From contig NZ_JRKS01000006.1 in NCBI RefSeq assembly GCF_000763805.1, positions 1 through 64,000 of the forward strand: a stretch of DNA of 64,000 nucleotides, in the 5' to 3' direction. Made by a program: the position numbers and the translations under genes. The stretch comes from Paracoccus sphaerophysae. Lineage in GTDB: Bacteria; Pseudomonadota; Alphaproteobacteria; Rhodobacterales; Rhodobacteraceae. Each line of letters begins with the position of its first letter. Within the stretch, counting starts at the first letter, position 1. Below, one piece after another: positions 26,026 to 34,960 of the stretch. Under the pieces are notes generated by a model. The model did not search any database and was not told the origin of the DNA. It saw only the letters and a list, made by a program, of their open reading frames with translations.

Positions 26026-27228
26026 TTGGCCCGTTTCAATACCATCGACGACATGGACCTTGCCGGCAAGGTCGTGCTGACCCGCGTGGATGTGAACGTC
26101 CCGGTCGAAAACGGCCAGGTGACGGACGCGACCCGCATCGAAAAGATCGTGCCCACCGTCAAGGCGATCCAGGACAAGGGCGGCGTCCCGGTGCTGCTGG
26201 CCCATTTCGACCGGCCCAAGGGCAAGCGGGTCGATACGATGAGCCTGCGCCAGATCCTGCCGGCGCTGGAATCGGCGCTGGGGCAAAAGGTGCAGTTCGC
26301 CGACGAGGCGATCGGCGGCGACGCCAAGCGCGCCGTGGCGGGGCTGCAGCCGGGCGACGTGCTGCTGCTGGAAAACGCCCGCTTCTATCCGGGCGAGGAA
26401 TCGAACGACGCCACCTTCGCTGCCTCGCTCGCGGCGCTGGGCCAGGCCTATGTGAACGACGCGTTTTCCGCCGCCCATCGCGCCCATGCCTCGACCGAGG
26501 GGCTGGGCCGGCTGATGCCCTCGGGCGCCGGCAAGCTGATGGAGGCGGAACTGAACGCGCTCGATTCGGCGCTGGGCGATCCCGACCGGCCGGTGGTGGC
26601 GGTGATCGGCGGGGCCAAGGTCTCGACCAAGCTGGACCTGCTGTCGAACCTGATCGAGAAGGTCGATCACCTGGTGATCGGCGGCGGCATGGCCAACACC
26701 TTCCTCGTCGCCAAGGGGATCGAGGTCGGCAAGTCGCTGGCCGAACGCGACATGGCCGACACCGCGCGCGAAATCCTGGACAAGGCGCAGTCCACCGGCT
26801 GCAGCATCCATCTGCCGGTCGATGTCGTCGTCGCCCGCGAATTCAAGGCCGGCGCCCCCAGCGAGGTGGTGCCGGCGAATGCCTGCCCGGCCGACGCAAT
26901 GATCCTCGACGCCGGGCCCCAGACGGTGGCCGCGATTCGCGAGGTGTTCGCCGCCTGCCGCACGCTGATCTGGAACGGCCCGCTGGGCGCCTTCGAGATC
27001 GAGCCCTTCGATGCCGCCACCAACGCCGTCGCCCAGGCCGCGGCGCAGTTGACCCGTGAGGGCAAGCTGGTCTCGGTCGCCGGCGGCGGGGACACGGTCG
27101 CGGCGCTGAACAAGGCCGGGGTGGCCGACGATTTCAGCTTCATCTCGACCGCTGGCGGGGCGTTCCTGGAATGGATGGAGGGCAAGGACCTGCCCGGCGT
27201 CGCCGTGCTGGTCGCCGCCAAGCGCTGA
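26026..27228 (+). CDS. pgk: Phosphoglycerate kinase
   Basis: Pgk transfers phosphate between 1,3-bisphosphoglycerate and ADP in glycolysis. The 400-aa length is normal. Visible are the N-domain substrate segment [42 protein letters not shown], and the C-domain nucleotide loop ending [20 protein letters not shown]. The start is TTG at 26026, with AGGAG at 26014-26018 seven bases away; no ATG fits the conserved [13 protein letters not shown] start. A strong terminator follows. Confidence 0.96.
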   Translation: MARFNTIDDMDLAGKVVLTRVDVNVPVENGQVTDATRIEKIVPTVKAIQDKGGVPVLLAHFDRPKGKRVDTMSLRQILPALESALGQKVQFADEAIGGDAKRAVAGLQPGDVLLLENARFYPGEESNDATFAASLAALGQAYVNDAFSAAHRAHASTEGLGRLMPSGAGKLMEAELNALDSALGDPDRPVVAVIGGAKVSTKLDLLSNLIEKVDHLVIGGGMANTFLVAKGIEVGKSLAERDMADTAREILDKAQSTGCSIHLPVDVVVAREFKAGAPSEVVPANACPADAMILDAGPQTVAAIREVFAACRTLIWNGPLGAFEIEPFDAATNAVAQAAAQLTREGKLVSVAGGGDTVAALNKAGVADDFSFISTAGGAFLEWMEGKDLPGVAVLVAAKR

Positions 27229-27249
27229 CGCCCGCCTGACGACAGCATG

Positions 27250-27274
27250 AAGGCGCGCCCGGGCGGCGCGCCTT
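27250..27274 (+). terminator. Rho-independent terminator after pgk
   Basis: AAGGCGCGCC-cgggc-GGCGCGCCTT forms a 10-bp perfect stem followed by a run of T. It ends pgk and, read backwards, can serve the small convergent gene at 27301. Confidence 0.8.
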
Positions 27275-27300
27275 TTCTGTTTCGCCGTCAGGCGAAGGCC

Positions 27301-27549
27301 TCAGTTGCTGGCGGGAGCCGTCGCGGGCGCAGTCGTGGCCGGCGCAGTCGTCGTCGCGGGAACGGTCGTCGTGCTGGTGCCCGCATCCCCCGTCGCCGGG
27401 GCCAGTTCGCCCTGCACGGGTTCGTCCCGGCCGCCGCCCCCGAAGACGATCAGCGCAACGCCGGCCAGAGCCAGCGCCGCAAGGATCGCGACGATGGCCG
27501 GCATGTGGCGGCGGGCGGCGCGCTCGGGGACGTTGTCGTTATGGGACAT
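27301..27549 (-). CDS. Small single-pass membrane protein with Ala/Thr tail
   Basis: The 82-aa product has a short basic N-terminus (MSHNDNVPERAARRHM), one hydrophobic segment (PAIVAILAALALAGVALIVF, about 17-37), then an Ala/Thr/Pro tail that would lie outside the cell. There is no cleavage site after the hydrophobic stretch, so it probably stays anchored. I know no family. It is divergent from recJ. Confidence 0.6.
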   Translation of the reverse strand: MSHNDNVPERAARRHMPAIVAILAALALAGVALIVFGGGGRDEPVQGELAPATGDAGTSTTTVPATTTAPATTAPATAPASN

Positions 27550-27690
27550 GGGGTGCTCCGGTGTTTGCAGGGCCCAACGCTGCGCGTCCGGCAGGGTTCC
27601 CGGATGCGCGGACCTGCGGACCCTGCCTCGGCGCACCCTGCCGTGACGCAGCCGCTTGCCCCCGCCCGCGCGCGGCGCGACAAGGCGGGC

Positions 27691-29230
27691 ATGAGCGCCT
27701 TCCTCAACGTCCAATCCTCGCTGACCGGCCGCTACTGGAGCGGGCCGGACCCCGCCGAAGAGCGGCTCGCCGAAGGCCTCGCCCAGCAATCCGGCCTGCC
27801 GCTGCCGGTCGCCCGGGTGCTGGCCGGGCGCGGCGTGGCGGCCGAGGAATCGGCCGGGCACCTGGAGCCGCGGCTGCGCGACCTGCTGCCCGATCCGCTG
27901 ACCCTGCGCGACATGGCCCCCGCGGCCGAACGGCTGGTCACGGCCGCGACGACCGGCCAGCGGATCGCGATCTTCGCCGATTACGACGTCGATGGCGGCG
28001 CCTCAGCCGCCCTGCTGCTGGGCTGGCTGCGGGCGCAAGGCCGCGACGCGACGCTGTATGTCCCCGACCGCATCGACGAGGGCTATGGCCCCAACGCCCC
28101 CGCGATCTCGGCCCTGGCCGACGACCACGACCTGATCGTCTGCGTGGATTGCGGCACGCTCAGCCACGAGGCGCTGGCCGCCGCCACCGGCCGCGCCGAC
28201 GTCATCGTGCTGGACCACCACCAGGGCGGCGAGACGCTGCCCCCCGCGCTCGCGGTGGTGAACCCCAACCGGGCCGACGAGGACGGGGCGCTGGGCCATC
28301 TCTGCGCCGCGGGGGTGGTGTTCCTGACCCTCGTTCACGCCAACCGCGTCCTGCGCGGCCTGGGCCGGCCCGAGCCGGCGCTGATCCCGATGCTCGACTT
28401 GGTCGCGCTCGCGACGGTGGCCGACGTGGCGCCGCTGGTCGGCGTCAACCGCGCCTTCGTCCGCCAGGGGCTGGCGATCATGGCCCGGCGCGAGCGTCCG
28501 GGGCTGGTCGCGCTGGCCGACATCGCGCGGCTGGACGGCGCGCCCTCGGCCTTTCACCTGGGCTTCCTGCTGGGGCCGCGGATCAATGCCGGCGGCCGGG
28601 TCGGGCGCGCCGACCTGGGCGCGCTCTGCCTCAGCTGCGGGGACGGGCACGAGGCGGCGCGGCTGGCGGCGGAACTGGACCAGCTGAACCGCGACCGGCG
28701 CAGCATCGAGGCCGAGGTCCGCACCGAGGCGCTGGCCCAGGCCCAGTCGCGCGGCGATCCGGCGCTGGCCTGGGCCGCGGGCGAGAACTGGCATCCCGGC
28801 GTCGTCGGCATCGTCGCCGCGCGGCTGAAAGAGGCGACGGGTCTGCCCTCGGTCGTGATCGGCGTCGCGGGCGGGGTCGGCAAGGGGTCGGCCCGGTCGG
28901 TTCCCGGGGTCGATATCGGCCGCGCGATCCAGCGGCTCGCCGCCGAGGGGCTGATCGAGAAGGGCGGCGGCGCCGCGCTTTGCGCTGCCCGACCAGATCG
29001 TCGAGCAGGTCCAGACGATGGGTGACAGCCATCTGCGGCTGCGCCTGCGCAGCCCCGGCGCCCCGCCGCTGGATGCGGTCAGCTGGGGCGCCATGCACGG
29101 CCAGCTGGGCCCGGCGCTGCTGGGCCTCAAGGGGCGACGCTTCCACCTGGCCGGCCGGCTCGAGCTGTCGGTCTGGGGCGGCCGCCAGCGCATCCGCCTG
29201 CGTCTGGACGACGCCGCGCCGGCCGGCTGA
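27691..29230 (+). pseudogene. recJ: recJ with internal deletion and frameshift
   Basis: RecJ is the 5'-3' single-strand DNA exonuclease of recombination and mismatch repair. The first 445 codons are normal: DHH motifs IFADYDVDGGASAALL, VDCGT and VLDHHQGG, then the DHHA1 start LAWAAGENWHPGVVGIVAARLKEATG. After LIEKGGG (about 28969) the expected GGGH-x-x-AAG segment is absent. The sequence jumps to APRFALPDQIVEQVQTMGDSHLRLRL in another frame and ends at 29230. About 60-75 codons seem deleted, and the primary frame stops at 29025. The deletion removes DHHA1 residues needed for substrate binding, so function is probably lost. Confidence 0.8.
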
Positions 29231-29341
29231 GACGCCGGGCAGGAAAGATGCGCGGTCGCCGATTTTTCCCCTTGCGGGTCCACGCGGCATTGCCTAAACA
29301 CCGCTCCACGCCGCGCGGCAGCCGCCGCAGGCGCCAATGGT

Positions 29342-29416
29342 GGCCCGTTCGTCTATCGGTTAGGACGTCAGGTTTTCAACCTGAAAAGAGGGGTTCGATT
29401 CCCCTACGGGCTGCCA
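29342..29416 (+). tRNA. tRNA-Glu (anticodon UUC)
   Basis: Acceptor arm GGCCCGT (29342-29348) pairs with ACGGGCT (29406-29412), with one G-U pair at the first position as is usual for tRNA-Glu. The anticodon stem-loop is CAGGTTTTCAACCTG with anticodon TTC; the T arm is GGGGTTCGATTCCCC. Discriminator G and an encoded CCA close it. It is a substrate for MnmA at 10.2 kb. Confidence 0.97.
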
Positions 29417-29776
29417 GTTTCCTCTGAAACCAATGGGTTGATCCGCTGCCCCGCAGCTGACCGGTGGCGTTCGGCAGCGTCACTCGCAGCGCCGAGGGGC
29501 ATGAGGGCCAGCGCCCTTTCGCGACAGGTCATCCCGAACGGCGGGACACCCGATCTGCCCGTGGCGCCAAGGGTCGTGCCAGCGGACCCCGGCACCGGCC
29601 CTCCTGCCCATCATGCCCGGCACCCGCCCCCTGATTTTCATCAAGATTTCACTTTACACCCCGTCCGATTCCGCCCAACGATATGTGGTAGAAGGCCCGT
29701 CCGCGGACCCCGCGGTCTAGTGGCACGAACCACAGGTTGGGGATAAACCCGGCCGCAGAGGCAAGGGCACAGGACA
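29417..29776. other. Intergenic region between tRNA-Glu and the YbjN gene
   Basis: No gene is visible in these 360 bases. An AT-richer patch at about 29636-29690 (CATCAAGATTTCACTTTACACC) is a plausible promoter for the YbjN-like gene. No integrase or direct repeat of the tRNA 3' end is seen, so there is no sign of an integrated element. Confidence 0.45.
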
Positions 29777-30280
29777 ATGGCGCAGCTGGATCACTATATC
29801 CACAGCGAGGAAATCCATCCGATCGACATCGCGGAGACCGTCGCCACCCACCATGCGTGGGACTTCGACCGCCTCGCCGACGACCAGATCGCCATGACGG
29901 TCGAGGGCCAGTGGCGCAGCTACTCGCTGACGCTCGCCTGGTCCGCGCGCGAGGCGGTGCTGCGGCTGATCTGCACCTTCGACATGGACCCGCCCGCGGC
30001 GCGGATGCCGGCGCTCTACGAGGTGCTGAACCTCGCCAATGACGCGGTGTGGGACGGCGGCTTCACCTTCTGGGCGCCGCAGCGGCTGATGGTCTGGCGC
30101 TATGGGCTGGTGCTGGCGGGCGATCAGATCGCCGCGCCGGAACAGATCGACCACATGGTCCGCGCCGCGGTGGAAAGCTGCGAGCGGTTCTACCCGGCGT
30201 TCCAGCTGGCCTGCTGGGGCGACGCCGAGCCGCGCGCCGCGGTCGAGGTCGCGATGGCCGAGGCCTACGGCCGCGCCTGA
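29777..30280 (+). CDS. YbjN domain-containing protein
   Basis: The 167-aa protein matches the YbjN family (a secretion-chaperone-like fold): DFDRLADDQIAMTVEGQWRSY, then LRLICTFDMDPP and the aromatic segment WDGGFTFWAPQRLMVWRYGL. There is no signal peptide, so it is cytoplasmic. In other bacteria YbjN affects motility and stress traits by an unknown route. It runs toward proC, with a hairpin terminator just after its stop. Confidence 0.88.
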   Translation: MAQLDHYIHSEEIHPIDIAETVATHHAWDFDRLADDQIAMTVEGQWRSYSLTLAWSAREAVLRLICTFDMDPPAARMPALYEVLNLANDAVWDGGFTFWAPQRLMVWRYGLVLAGDQIAAPEQIDHMVRAAVESCERFYPAFQLACWGDAEPRAAVEVAMAEAYGRA

Positions 30281-30281
30281 C

Positions 30282-30300
30282 GCCGCTCGGGCGGCCTTTT
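30282..30300 (+). terminator. Short terminator after the YbjN gene
   Basis: GCCGC-TCGG-GCGGC followed by CTTTTCC starts two bases after the stop codon. The five-pair stem with a tight loop and T run is a modest rho-independent terminator. Confidence 0.6.
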
Positions 30301-30397
30301 CCTGCCCATTCTGCCCCGCTGGCCCCTGGTCCGACTGGACAGTCGCCGGGCGATCGGGTCCCCTGCGCGGTAACGGGACAGGGGACACGGGGGACGC

Positions 30398-31207
30398 ATG
30401 GATCTGGCGCATCTGAACGATCGGGGGCTGGTGCTCGTCGGCTGCGGCCGCATGGGCGGCGCGCTGCTGCGCGGCTGGCTGGGGCGCGGGCTGGCACCGG
30501 GGGCAGTCCACGTGATCGACCCCAACGCGCCGGGCTGGCTGGCGGCACGCGGGGTAAAGACCGACGGCCCGATGCCGACCGATCCGGCGGTGCTGGTGCT
30601 GGCGGTCAAGCCGCAGATGATGGGCGACGTGCTGCCGCAGCTGGTGGCGGCGGGGCAGGGCGGGACGCTGATCCTGTCGGTCGCTGCCGGCGTCACGCTC
30701 GGCACCTATCAGCGCGCCTTTCCCGGTGCCGCGATCGTGCGCGCGATGCCCAATACGCCGGCGGCGATCGGGCAGGGGATCAGCGCCATCGTCGGCAACG
30801 ACCGCGCCGGCCCGGCCGAGATGGATCTCGCCGAAACCCTTATGGGCGCGGTAGGCCGCGTGGTGCGGCTGGAGGACGAAGCCCAGATGGACGCCGTCAC
30901 CGCGGTCTCGGGCTCGGGTCCCGCCTATGTCTTTCACCTGATCGAGACGCTCGCCGCCGCCGGCGAGGCCGAGGGGCTGCCCGCGGCGCTGGCGCTGGAT
31001 CTCGCGCGGGCGACCGTCGCGGGGGCGGGCGCGCTGGCGGTGGCCGAGGACGAAGACCCGGCCCGGCTGCGCGAGGCCGTCACCTCGCCCAACGGGACCA
31101 CGGCAGCGGGGCTGGTCCATCTGATGGACGCCGAGACCGGCCTGCCGCCGCTGATCCGCCGCACCGTCGCTGCCGCTGCCGCCCGCGGGCGGGAGCTTGG
31201 CGCATGA
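30398..31207 (+). CDS. proC: Pyrroline-5-carboxylate reductase
   Basis: ProC makes proline from pyrroline-5-carboxylate with NAD(P)H. The 269-aa protein has the Rossmann loop LVLVGCGRMGGALLRGWL, the AVKPQMM strand, AMPNTPAAIGQG and the C-terminal signature EAVTSPNGTTAAGLVHL. The start follows GGACACGGGGGACGC. The stop overlaps the csaA-like gene by four bases (ATGA), the first of a three-gene run to 32546. Confidence 0.95.
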   Translation: MDLAHLNDRGLVLVGCGRMGGALLRGWLGRGLAPGAVHVIDPNAPGWLAARGVKTDGPMPTDPAVLVLAVKPQMMGDVLPQLVAAGQGGTLILSVAAGVTLGTYQRAFPGAAIVRAMPNTPAAIGQGISAIVGNDRAGPAEMDLAETLMGAVGRVVRLEDEAQMDAVTAVSGSGPAYVFHLIETLAAAGEAEGLPAALALDLARATVAGAGALAVAEDEDPARLREAVTSPNGTTAAGLVHLMDAETGLPPLIRRTVAAAAARGRELGA

Positions 31208-31572
31208 CCGACGCCCCGCAACATACCGCCCCCGCCCCGCAGATCGGCTGGGAGGATTTCGCCCGCGTCGACATCCGGGCCGGCACCATCACCCGCGCCG
31301 AACCCTTCCCCGAGGCGCGCAAGCCCGCGCTCCGCCTGTGGGTGGATTTCGGCCCCGGGATCGGCGAACGCCGCAGTTCGGCCCAGATCACCCGCCATTA
31401 CGAACCCGCCGCGCTGGTCGGCCGGCAGGTGCTGGCGGTGGTCAACTTTCCGCCGCGCCAGATCGGCAAGGTCATGTCCGAGGTGCTGGTGCTGGGCCTG
31501 CCTGACGCCGACGGAGAGGTCGTGCTGATCGGCCCCGACAGCCCGGTCCCGAACGGAGGAAGGATGTTCTGA
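31204..31572 (+). CDS. CsaA-like tRNA-binding protein
   Basis: The 122-aa protein is an OB-fold tRNA-binding domain of the CsaA/EMAP-II type: WEDFARVDIRAGTITRAEPFPEARKPALRL, then VLAVVNFPPRQIGKVMSEVLVLG. In Bacillus CsaA acts as a secretion chaperone; in other groups the domain binds tRNA in trans. Which applies here is unknown. It is coupled to proC upstream (ATGA) and shares one base with the next start (TGATG). Confidence 0.9.
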   Translation: MTDAPQHTAPAPQIGWEDFARVDIRAGTITRAEPFPEARKPALRLWVDFGPGIGERRSSAQITRHYEPAALVGRQVLAVVNFPPRQIGKVMSEVLVLGLPDADGEVVLIGPDSPVPNGGRMF

Positions 31573-32546
31573 TGCCGCCGCCTCGTCAGCCCCTGGCCCG
31601 CCTTCTCGTCACCCGCCGGATGACCGCCGCCGCCGAGGCCGCCATCAGCGCAGAATTCGACGCAACTTTCCGCGACTCGACCACCCCCCTGACCGAGGCC
31701 GAGGCGACCGCCGCCCTCGCCCATCATGACGCGATCATGCCGACCCTGGGCGATGGCTTCACCGCCGCGGCCTTTGCCGCGGCGCCGCCTCGGGCACGGG
31801 TGCTGGGCAATTTCGGCGCCGGCTTCAACCACATCGACCTGGCCGCCGCCGCCGAGGCCGGGGTCGTCGTCACCAACACGCCCGAGGTCGTCACCGACGC
31901 CACCGCCGACATCGCCCTGACCCTGATCCTGATGACCGCCCGCCGCGCCGGCGAGGGCGAGCGACTGGTCCGCGCCGGCCGCTGGAAGGGCTGGCACCCG
32001 ACCCAGATGCTGGGAATGCACGTCACCGGCCGCACCGTCGGCATCATCGGCATGGGCCGCATCGGTCAGGCGATCGCGCGCCGCTGTCACGGCGGCTTTG
32101 CGATGCAGGTGCTGTTTCACAACCGCCGCGGGGTCGCGGGGCTGGGCTTCCCGGCCCGGCAGGTGCCCTTGCCCGAGCTGCTGGCATCGTCCGACATCGT
32201 CGTGCTGGCCGTGCCCGGCGGCGCCGAGACCCGGCATCTGATCAGGGCGGACCAGCTGGCCGCGATGCAGCCGCACGCGATCCTGATCAACATCGCCCGC
32301 GGCGACGTGGTGGACGAGGCGGCGCTGATCGCCGCCTTGGACGCGGGCCAGATCGCCGGCGCCGGGCTCGTCGTCTACGAGCGTGAACCGCTGGTGCCGG
32401 ACACCCTTCGTGCGCGGGACGACGTCGTGCTGCTGCCCCATCTCGGGACTGCCGCCGAAGAGGTCCGGACCGCGATGGCCCTGCGGGCGCTGGAAAACCT
32501 ACGCGCGGTCCGCGACGGCCGGGACCCGCCCGACCGCGTCGCCTGA
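31572..32546 (+). CDS. D-isomer 2-hydroxyacid dehydrogenase (glyoxylate reductase-like)
   Basis: The 324-aa protein is a D-2-hydroxyacid dehydrogenase: substrate-domain segment VLGNFGAGFNHIDLAAAAEAGV, NAD loop VGIIGMGRIGQAIARR, catalytic Arg in INIARGDVVDEAAL, Glu in YEREPLVPD, and His in LLPHLGTAAEEVR. It probably reduces glyoxylate or hydroxypyruvate. The usual GLDVFExEP element reads GLVVYEREP here, so the Asp is replaced by Val while the catalytic Glu is kept. It is the last gene of the proC operon. Confidence 0.9.
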   Translation: MPPPRQPLARLLVTRRMTAAAEAAISAEFDATFRDSTTPLTEAEATAALAHHDAIMPTLGDGFTAAAFAAAPPRARVLGNFGAGFNHIDLAAAAEAGVVVTNTPEVVTDATADIALTLILMTARRAGEGERLVRAGRWKGWHPTQMLGMHVTGRTVGIIGMGRIGQAIARRCHGGFAMQVLFHNRRGVAGLGFPARQVPLPELLASSDIVVLAVPGGAETRHLIRADQLAAMQPHAILINIARGDVVDEAALIAALDAGQIAGAGLVVYEREPLVPDTLRARDDVVLLPHLGTAAEEVRTAMALRALENLRAVRDGRDPPDRVA

Positions 32547-32629
32547 GCGGAAATGAACCTGCGCCGGGAACCCGGCGCGGGGCCGTGCGTTTCCCTGCCA
32601 CAACGCGCCAGCCTACAGGAGGATGCGAC

Positions 32630-32830
32630 ATGAACTGGGATATCATCCAGGGCAAGTGGGACCAGATCAAGGGCTCGGTAAAAGAGCATTGGGGCGATCT
32701 GACCGACGACGAAGTCACCCAGATCGCGGGCAACCGCGAAAAGTTGTCCGGCAAGCTGCAAGAGCGCTATGGCTGGACCAAGACCGAAGTCGACGAGAAG
32801 ATGAACGACTTCTTCCGTCGTCACGTCTGA
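32630..32830 (+). CDS. CsbD-like stress protein
   Basis: This 66-aa hydrophilic protein begins MNWDIIQGKWDQIKGSVKEHWGDLTDDE, the CsbD family pattern. CsbD-type proteins are made under general stress, and their activity is unknown. AGGAGG lies just upstream of the start, giving a strong ribosome site suited to high expression. It stands alone, with a strong terminator behind it. Confidence 0.93.
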   Translation: MNWDIIQGKWDQIKGSVKEHWGDLTDDEVTQIAGNREKLSGKLQERYGWTKTEVDEKMNDFFRRHV

Positions 32831-32871
32831 TCGTCACGGCCGATTGCCTCTGGCAACGCCATGATCCAGAC

Positions 32872-32898
32872 AAAGGGCGCCCCTCGCGGGCGCCCTTT
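32872..32898 (+). terminator. Rho-independent terminator after the csbD-like gene
   Basis: AAAGGGCGCCC-ctcgc-GGGCGCCCTTT is an 11-bp perfect stem with a T run. It isolates the csbD-like gene from the DUF1045 gene 18 bases further on. Confidence 0.85.
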
Positions 32899-32915
32899 TC
32901 CGTTGCGAGTTTCCG

Positions 32916-33680
32916 ATGACCGAATTCCGACGCTTTGCCGTCTATGACCTCGGCCCGGCGCCGCTGGCAAGGTGGGGCGCGGCGTGGCTGGGCCGCGACG
33001 TCGTGGCGGGCCAGGATGTCGACCCGCTGGGCCCGGATGGCTGGACCCGCACCCCGCGGCGCTATGGGTTTCACGCGACGATCAAGGCGCCGTTCCGGCT
33101 CGCGGACGGGCTATCCGCCGCTGATCTGGGCGTCGCTCTGGACGATCTGTGCCGCGCGCTGGCGGCGGTGCAGATGCCGCGCCTGCGGCTGACGGAACAA
33201 GACGGGTTCCTCGCCCTCACCCCGCCGACCCAGCCGCCTTCAGTCACCGACCTCGCGGCGCAGGTCGTGGCAGCGCTCGACCGCTTCCGCGCGCCGCTGA
33301 ACCCTGACGACATCGCCCGCCGCCAGCCCGACCGGCTGAGTGCGTTGGGGCGCGAAAACCTCATGCGCTGGGGCTATCCCCATGTCATGGGCGATTTCCG
33401 CTATCACATGACCCTGACCGGCGACCTGCCCCCCGCCGACCTTTCCGCCGCCCGCGCCGCGATCGAGCCGCAGCTGAACGGGCTTCTGCCCGATCCGCAC
33501 CCGGTCGCCGCGCTGGCGCTGATGGGCGAGGATGCCGACGGGCGGTTCCATCTGATCCGGCGCTGCCCGCTCGCCCCGGTCAGGGCCGCGGCAACCGCGG
33601 GCGACGGGGATCCATCGTCGCCCAGTCCGGCCACCAGCCCATCCAGTCGATCGTCCCCAGCAGGATCACCGCGACGATGA
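32916..33680 (+). CDS. DUF1045 protein, 2H phosphoesterase-like
   Basis: The 254-aa protein carries two H-x-T motifs, GFHATIKAPFRL near residue 52 and YHMTLTGDLPP near 165. These are the hallmark of the 2H phosphoesterase fold, in which the paired histidines cleave cyclic phosphodiester bonds. DUF1045 genes often accompany phosphonate (phn) clusters, but none is visible here, so the substrate is unknown. The last 30 residues are Ser/Pro/Arg-rich and overlap the convergent small gene at 33580-33765. Confidence 0.87.
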   Translation: MTEFRRFAVYDLGPAPLARWGAAWLGRDVVAGQDVDPLGPDGWTRTPRRYGFHATIKAPFRLADGLSAADLGVALDDLCRALAAVQMPRLRLTEQDGFLALTPPTQPPSVTDLAAQVVAALDRFRAPLNPDDIARRQPDRLSALGRENLMRWGYPHVMGDFRYHMTLTGDLPPADLSAARAAIEPQLNGLLPDPHPVAALALMGEDADGRFHLIRRCPLAPVRAAATAGDGDPSSPSPATSPSSRSSPAGSPRR

Positions 33681-33765
33681 CGCCGACGACCAGGAACACC
33701 CGCCCCTCGGAGGGCGGGTTCCGGACCCAGCGGACGGCGCGCAGCAGCCACATCATGTTGTTCAT
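33580..33765 (-). CDS. Small conserved-looking membrane protein, convergent overlap
   Basis: This 61-aa protein has one strong hydrophobic segment (GRVFLVVGVIVAVILLGTIDWMG, about 20-42) flanked by VRNPPSEGR and a WPDW motif, followed by a short basic tail. The NPPSEGR-x-hydrophobic arrangement looks like a conserved Rhodobacterales protein of unknown role. Its 3' 101 bases overlap the 3' end of the DUF1045 gene on the other strand. Confidence 0.6.
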   Translation of the reverse strand: MNNMMWLLRAVRWVRNPPSEGRVFLVVGVIVAVILLGTIDWMGWWPDWATMDPRRPRLPRP

Positions 33766-33815
33766 CGCCTCATTCCTCTGCTAGACCGGGGCCGCCTGAC
33801 GCCGAAGGATTGCCC

Positions 33816-34295
33816 GTGCCCAAACACGCCGAGACCCGCAACCTGCCCTGGTCGGCGCAGCAGATGTATGACCTCGTGGCCGATGTGGAAAGCTATCCGC
33901 AGTTCCTGCCCTGGAATACCGCCGCCCGCATCCGCGCCCGCCGCCCCGGCCCGGACGGGTCCGAGATCATCGACGCCGATCTGGTCATCAGCTTCAAGGT
34001 CTTCCGCGAACGCTTCGGCAGCCGGGTGACGCTGTTCCCCGCCGAAAAGCGCATCGAGACCGACTATCTGGACGGCCCCTTCAGCCACCTGCACAGCGGC
34101 TGGGAATTCGCCGACCGCCCCGAGGGCGGCTGCGAGGTGCGGTTCTTCGTCGATTTCGAGTTCCGCAACGCCATCCTGCGCAAGGTGATCGGCGTGGTGT
34201 TCGGCGAGGCGATGCACCGGATCGTCCGCGCCTTCGAGGACCGCGCCCGGGCGCTTTACGGGTCCGGCCGCGCGGCCGAGTCCCACAGCGCGTAA
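33816..34295 (+). CDS. COQ10/RatA-type ubiquinone-binding START-like protein
   Basis: Members bind ubiquinone or similar lipids in a START-like pocket and support respiration. The 159-aa protein reads PWSAQQMYDLVADVESYPQFLPWNTAARI, then LDGPFSHLHSGWEF and VRFFVDFEFRNAILRKVIG, the standard COQ10/RatA order. The start is GTG 33816 with AAGGA six bases upstream; a TTG at 33810 would sit on the ribosome site. The 3' end overlaps the convergent sulfotransferase gene by 40 bases. Confidence 0.92.
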   Translation: MPKHAETRNLPWSAQQMYDLVADVESYPQFLPWNTAARIRARRPGPDGSEIIDADLVISFKVFRERFGSRVTLFPAEKRIETDYLDGPFSHLHSGWEFADRPEGGCEVRFFVDFEFRNAILRKVIGVVFGEAMHRIVRAFEDRARALYGSGRAAESHSA

Positions 34296-34864
34296 TCCTC
34301 GGCCAGGGCCGCGCGCAGCCGCTCGGCGGTCGGCGCGGGCAGCGTCAGGTCGCCCGGCGGCGAGACGTTGACGCGGGGCAGCTCCAGCCGTGTGTCCAGC
34401 GCCTGTCCCAGGAACCGCACGGCGTGGTCCAGCTGCTCATAGCGAAACAGCAGGTCGGGCCCCGGATGCCCGGCGGCCGGGCGCAGGAACAGCGACTGCC
34501 GCCCCAGCGCGGCATAGGGCGGGCGCTTGCCCTCGGACAGGTAGTCCTCGACGAACCCCTCGAAGCTGATGCCGATGGTGCTGTTGGGCTTGCCCGCCTG
34601 CTGGGGGCGGGCGCGATAGCGATACCAGCTGCCCAGCCACGACACGGGTTCCCTGATCACCGCCATGACCCGAAACGGCGGGCCGGGGATAGTCTTCAGA
34701 AGCGGCAGGATCGAGTTCTGATACTGCCGCATCGTCAGGTGCTTGATCTCGGGCCGGGCGCGCAGCACGACCTGCGCACGGGGGGCCAGCACGTCCTCCA
34801 GCGCCGTCGTGCCGGTCTTGGGCACCGACAGCAGAACCAGACGGGGGGCGACGAAACCCAGCAT
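34256..34864 (-). CDS. Sulfotransferase family protein
   Basis: The 202-aa protein has the PAPS 5'-phosphosulfate loop LLSVPKTGTTALEDVL at residues about 10-25, the 3'-phosphate region VIREPVSWLGSWYRY, and the C-terminal LLFRYEQLDHAVRFLG. All key parts seen in small bacterial sulfotransferases are present, so it should be active on an unknown acceptor. It contrasts with the broken sulfotransferase at 18.2 kb. Its 3' end overlaps the COQ10-like gene by 40 bases. Confidence 0.88.
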   Translation of the reverse strand: MLGFVAPRLVLLSVPKTGTTALEDVLAPRAQVVLRARPEIKHLTMRQYQNSILPLLKTIPGPPFRVMAVIREPVSWLGSWYRYRARPQQAGKPNSTIGISFEGFVEDYLSEGKRPPYAALGRQSLFLRPAAGHPGPDLLFRYEQLDHAVRFLGQALDTRLELPRVNVSPPGDLTLPAPTAERLRAALAEDYALWDSAARPDP

Positions 34865-34960
34865 GAGGGGCCTTTCCTGACTGGCGACGGGTATCCCCGC
34901 CCGCGCCGCGCTTGGCAAGTCCCGCCGGGCGTGGTTGATGGGGGCAGGAAAGGGCGCGCG

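Noticed and set aside
29342-29416. tRNA-Glu as an integration site for a mobile element
   Set aside because: No integrase, no repeat of the tRNA 3' end, and normal GC content on both sides.
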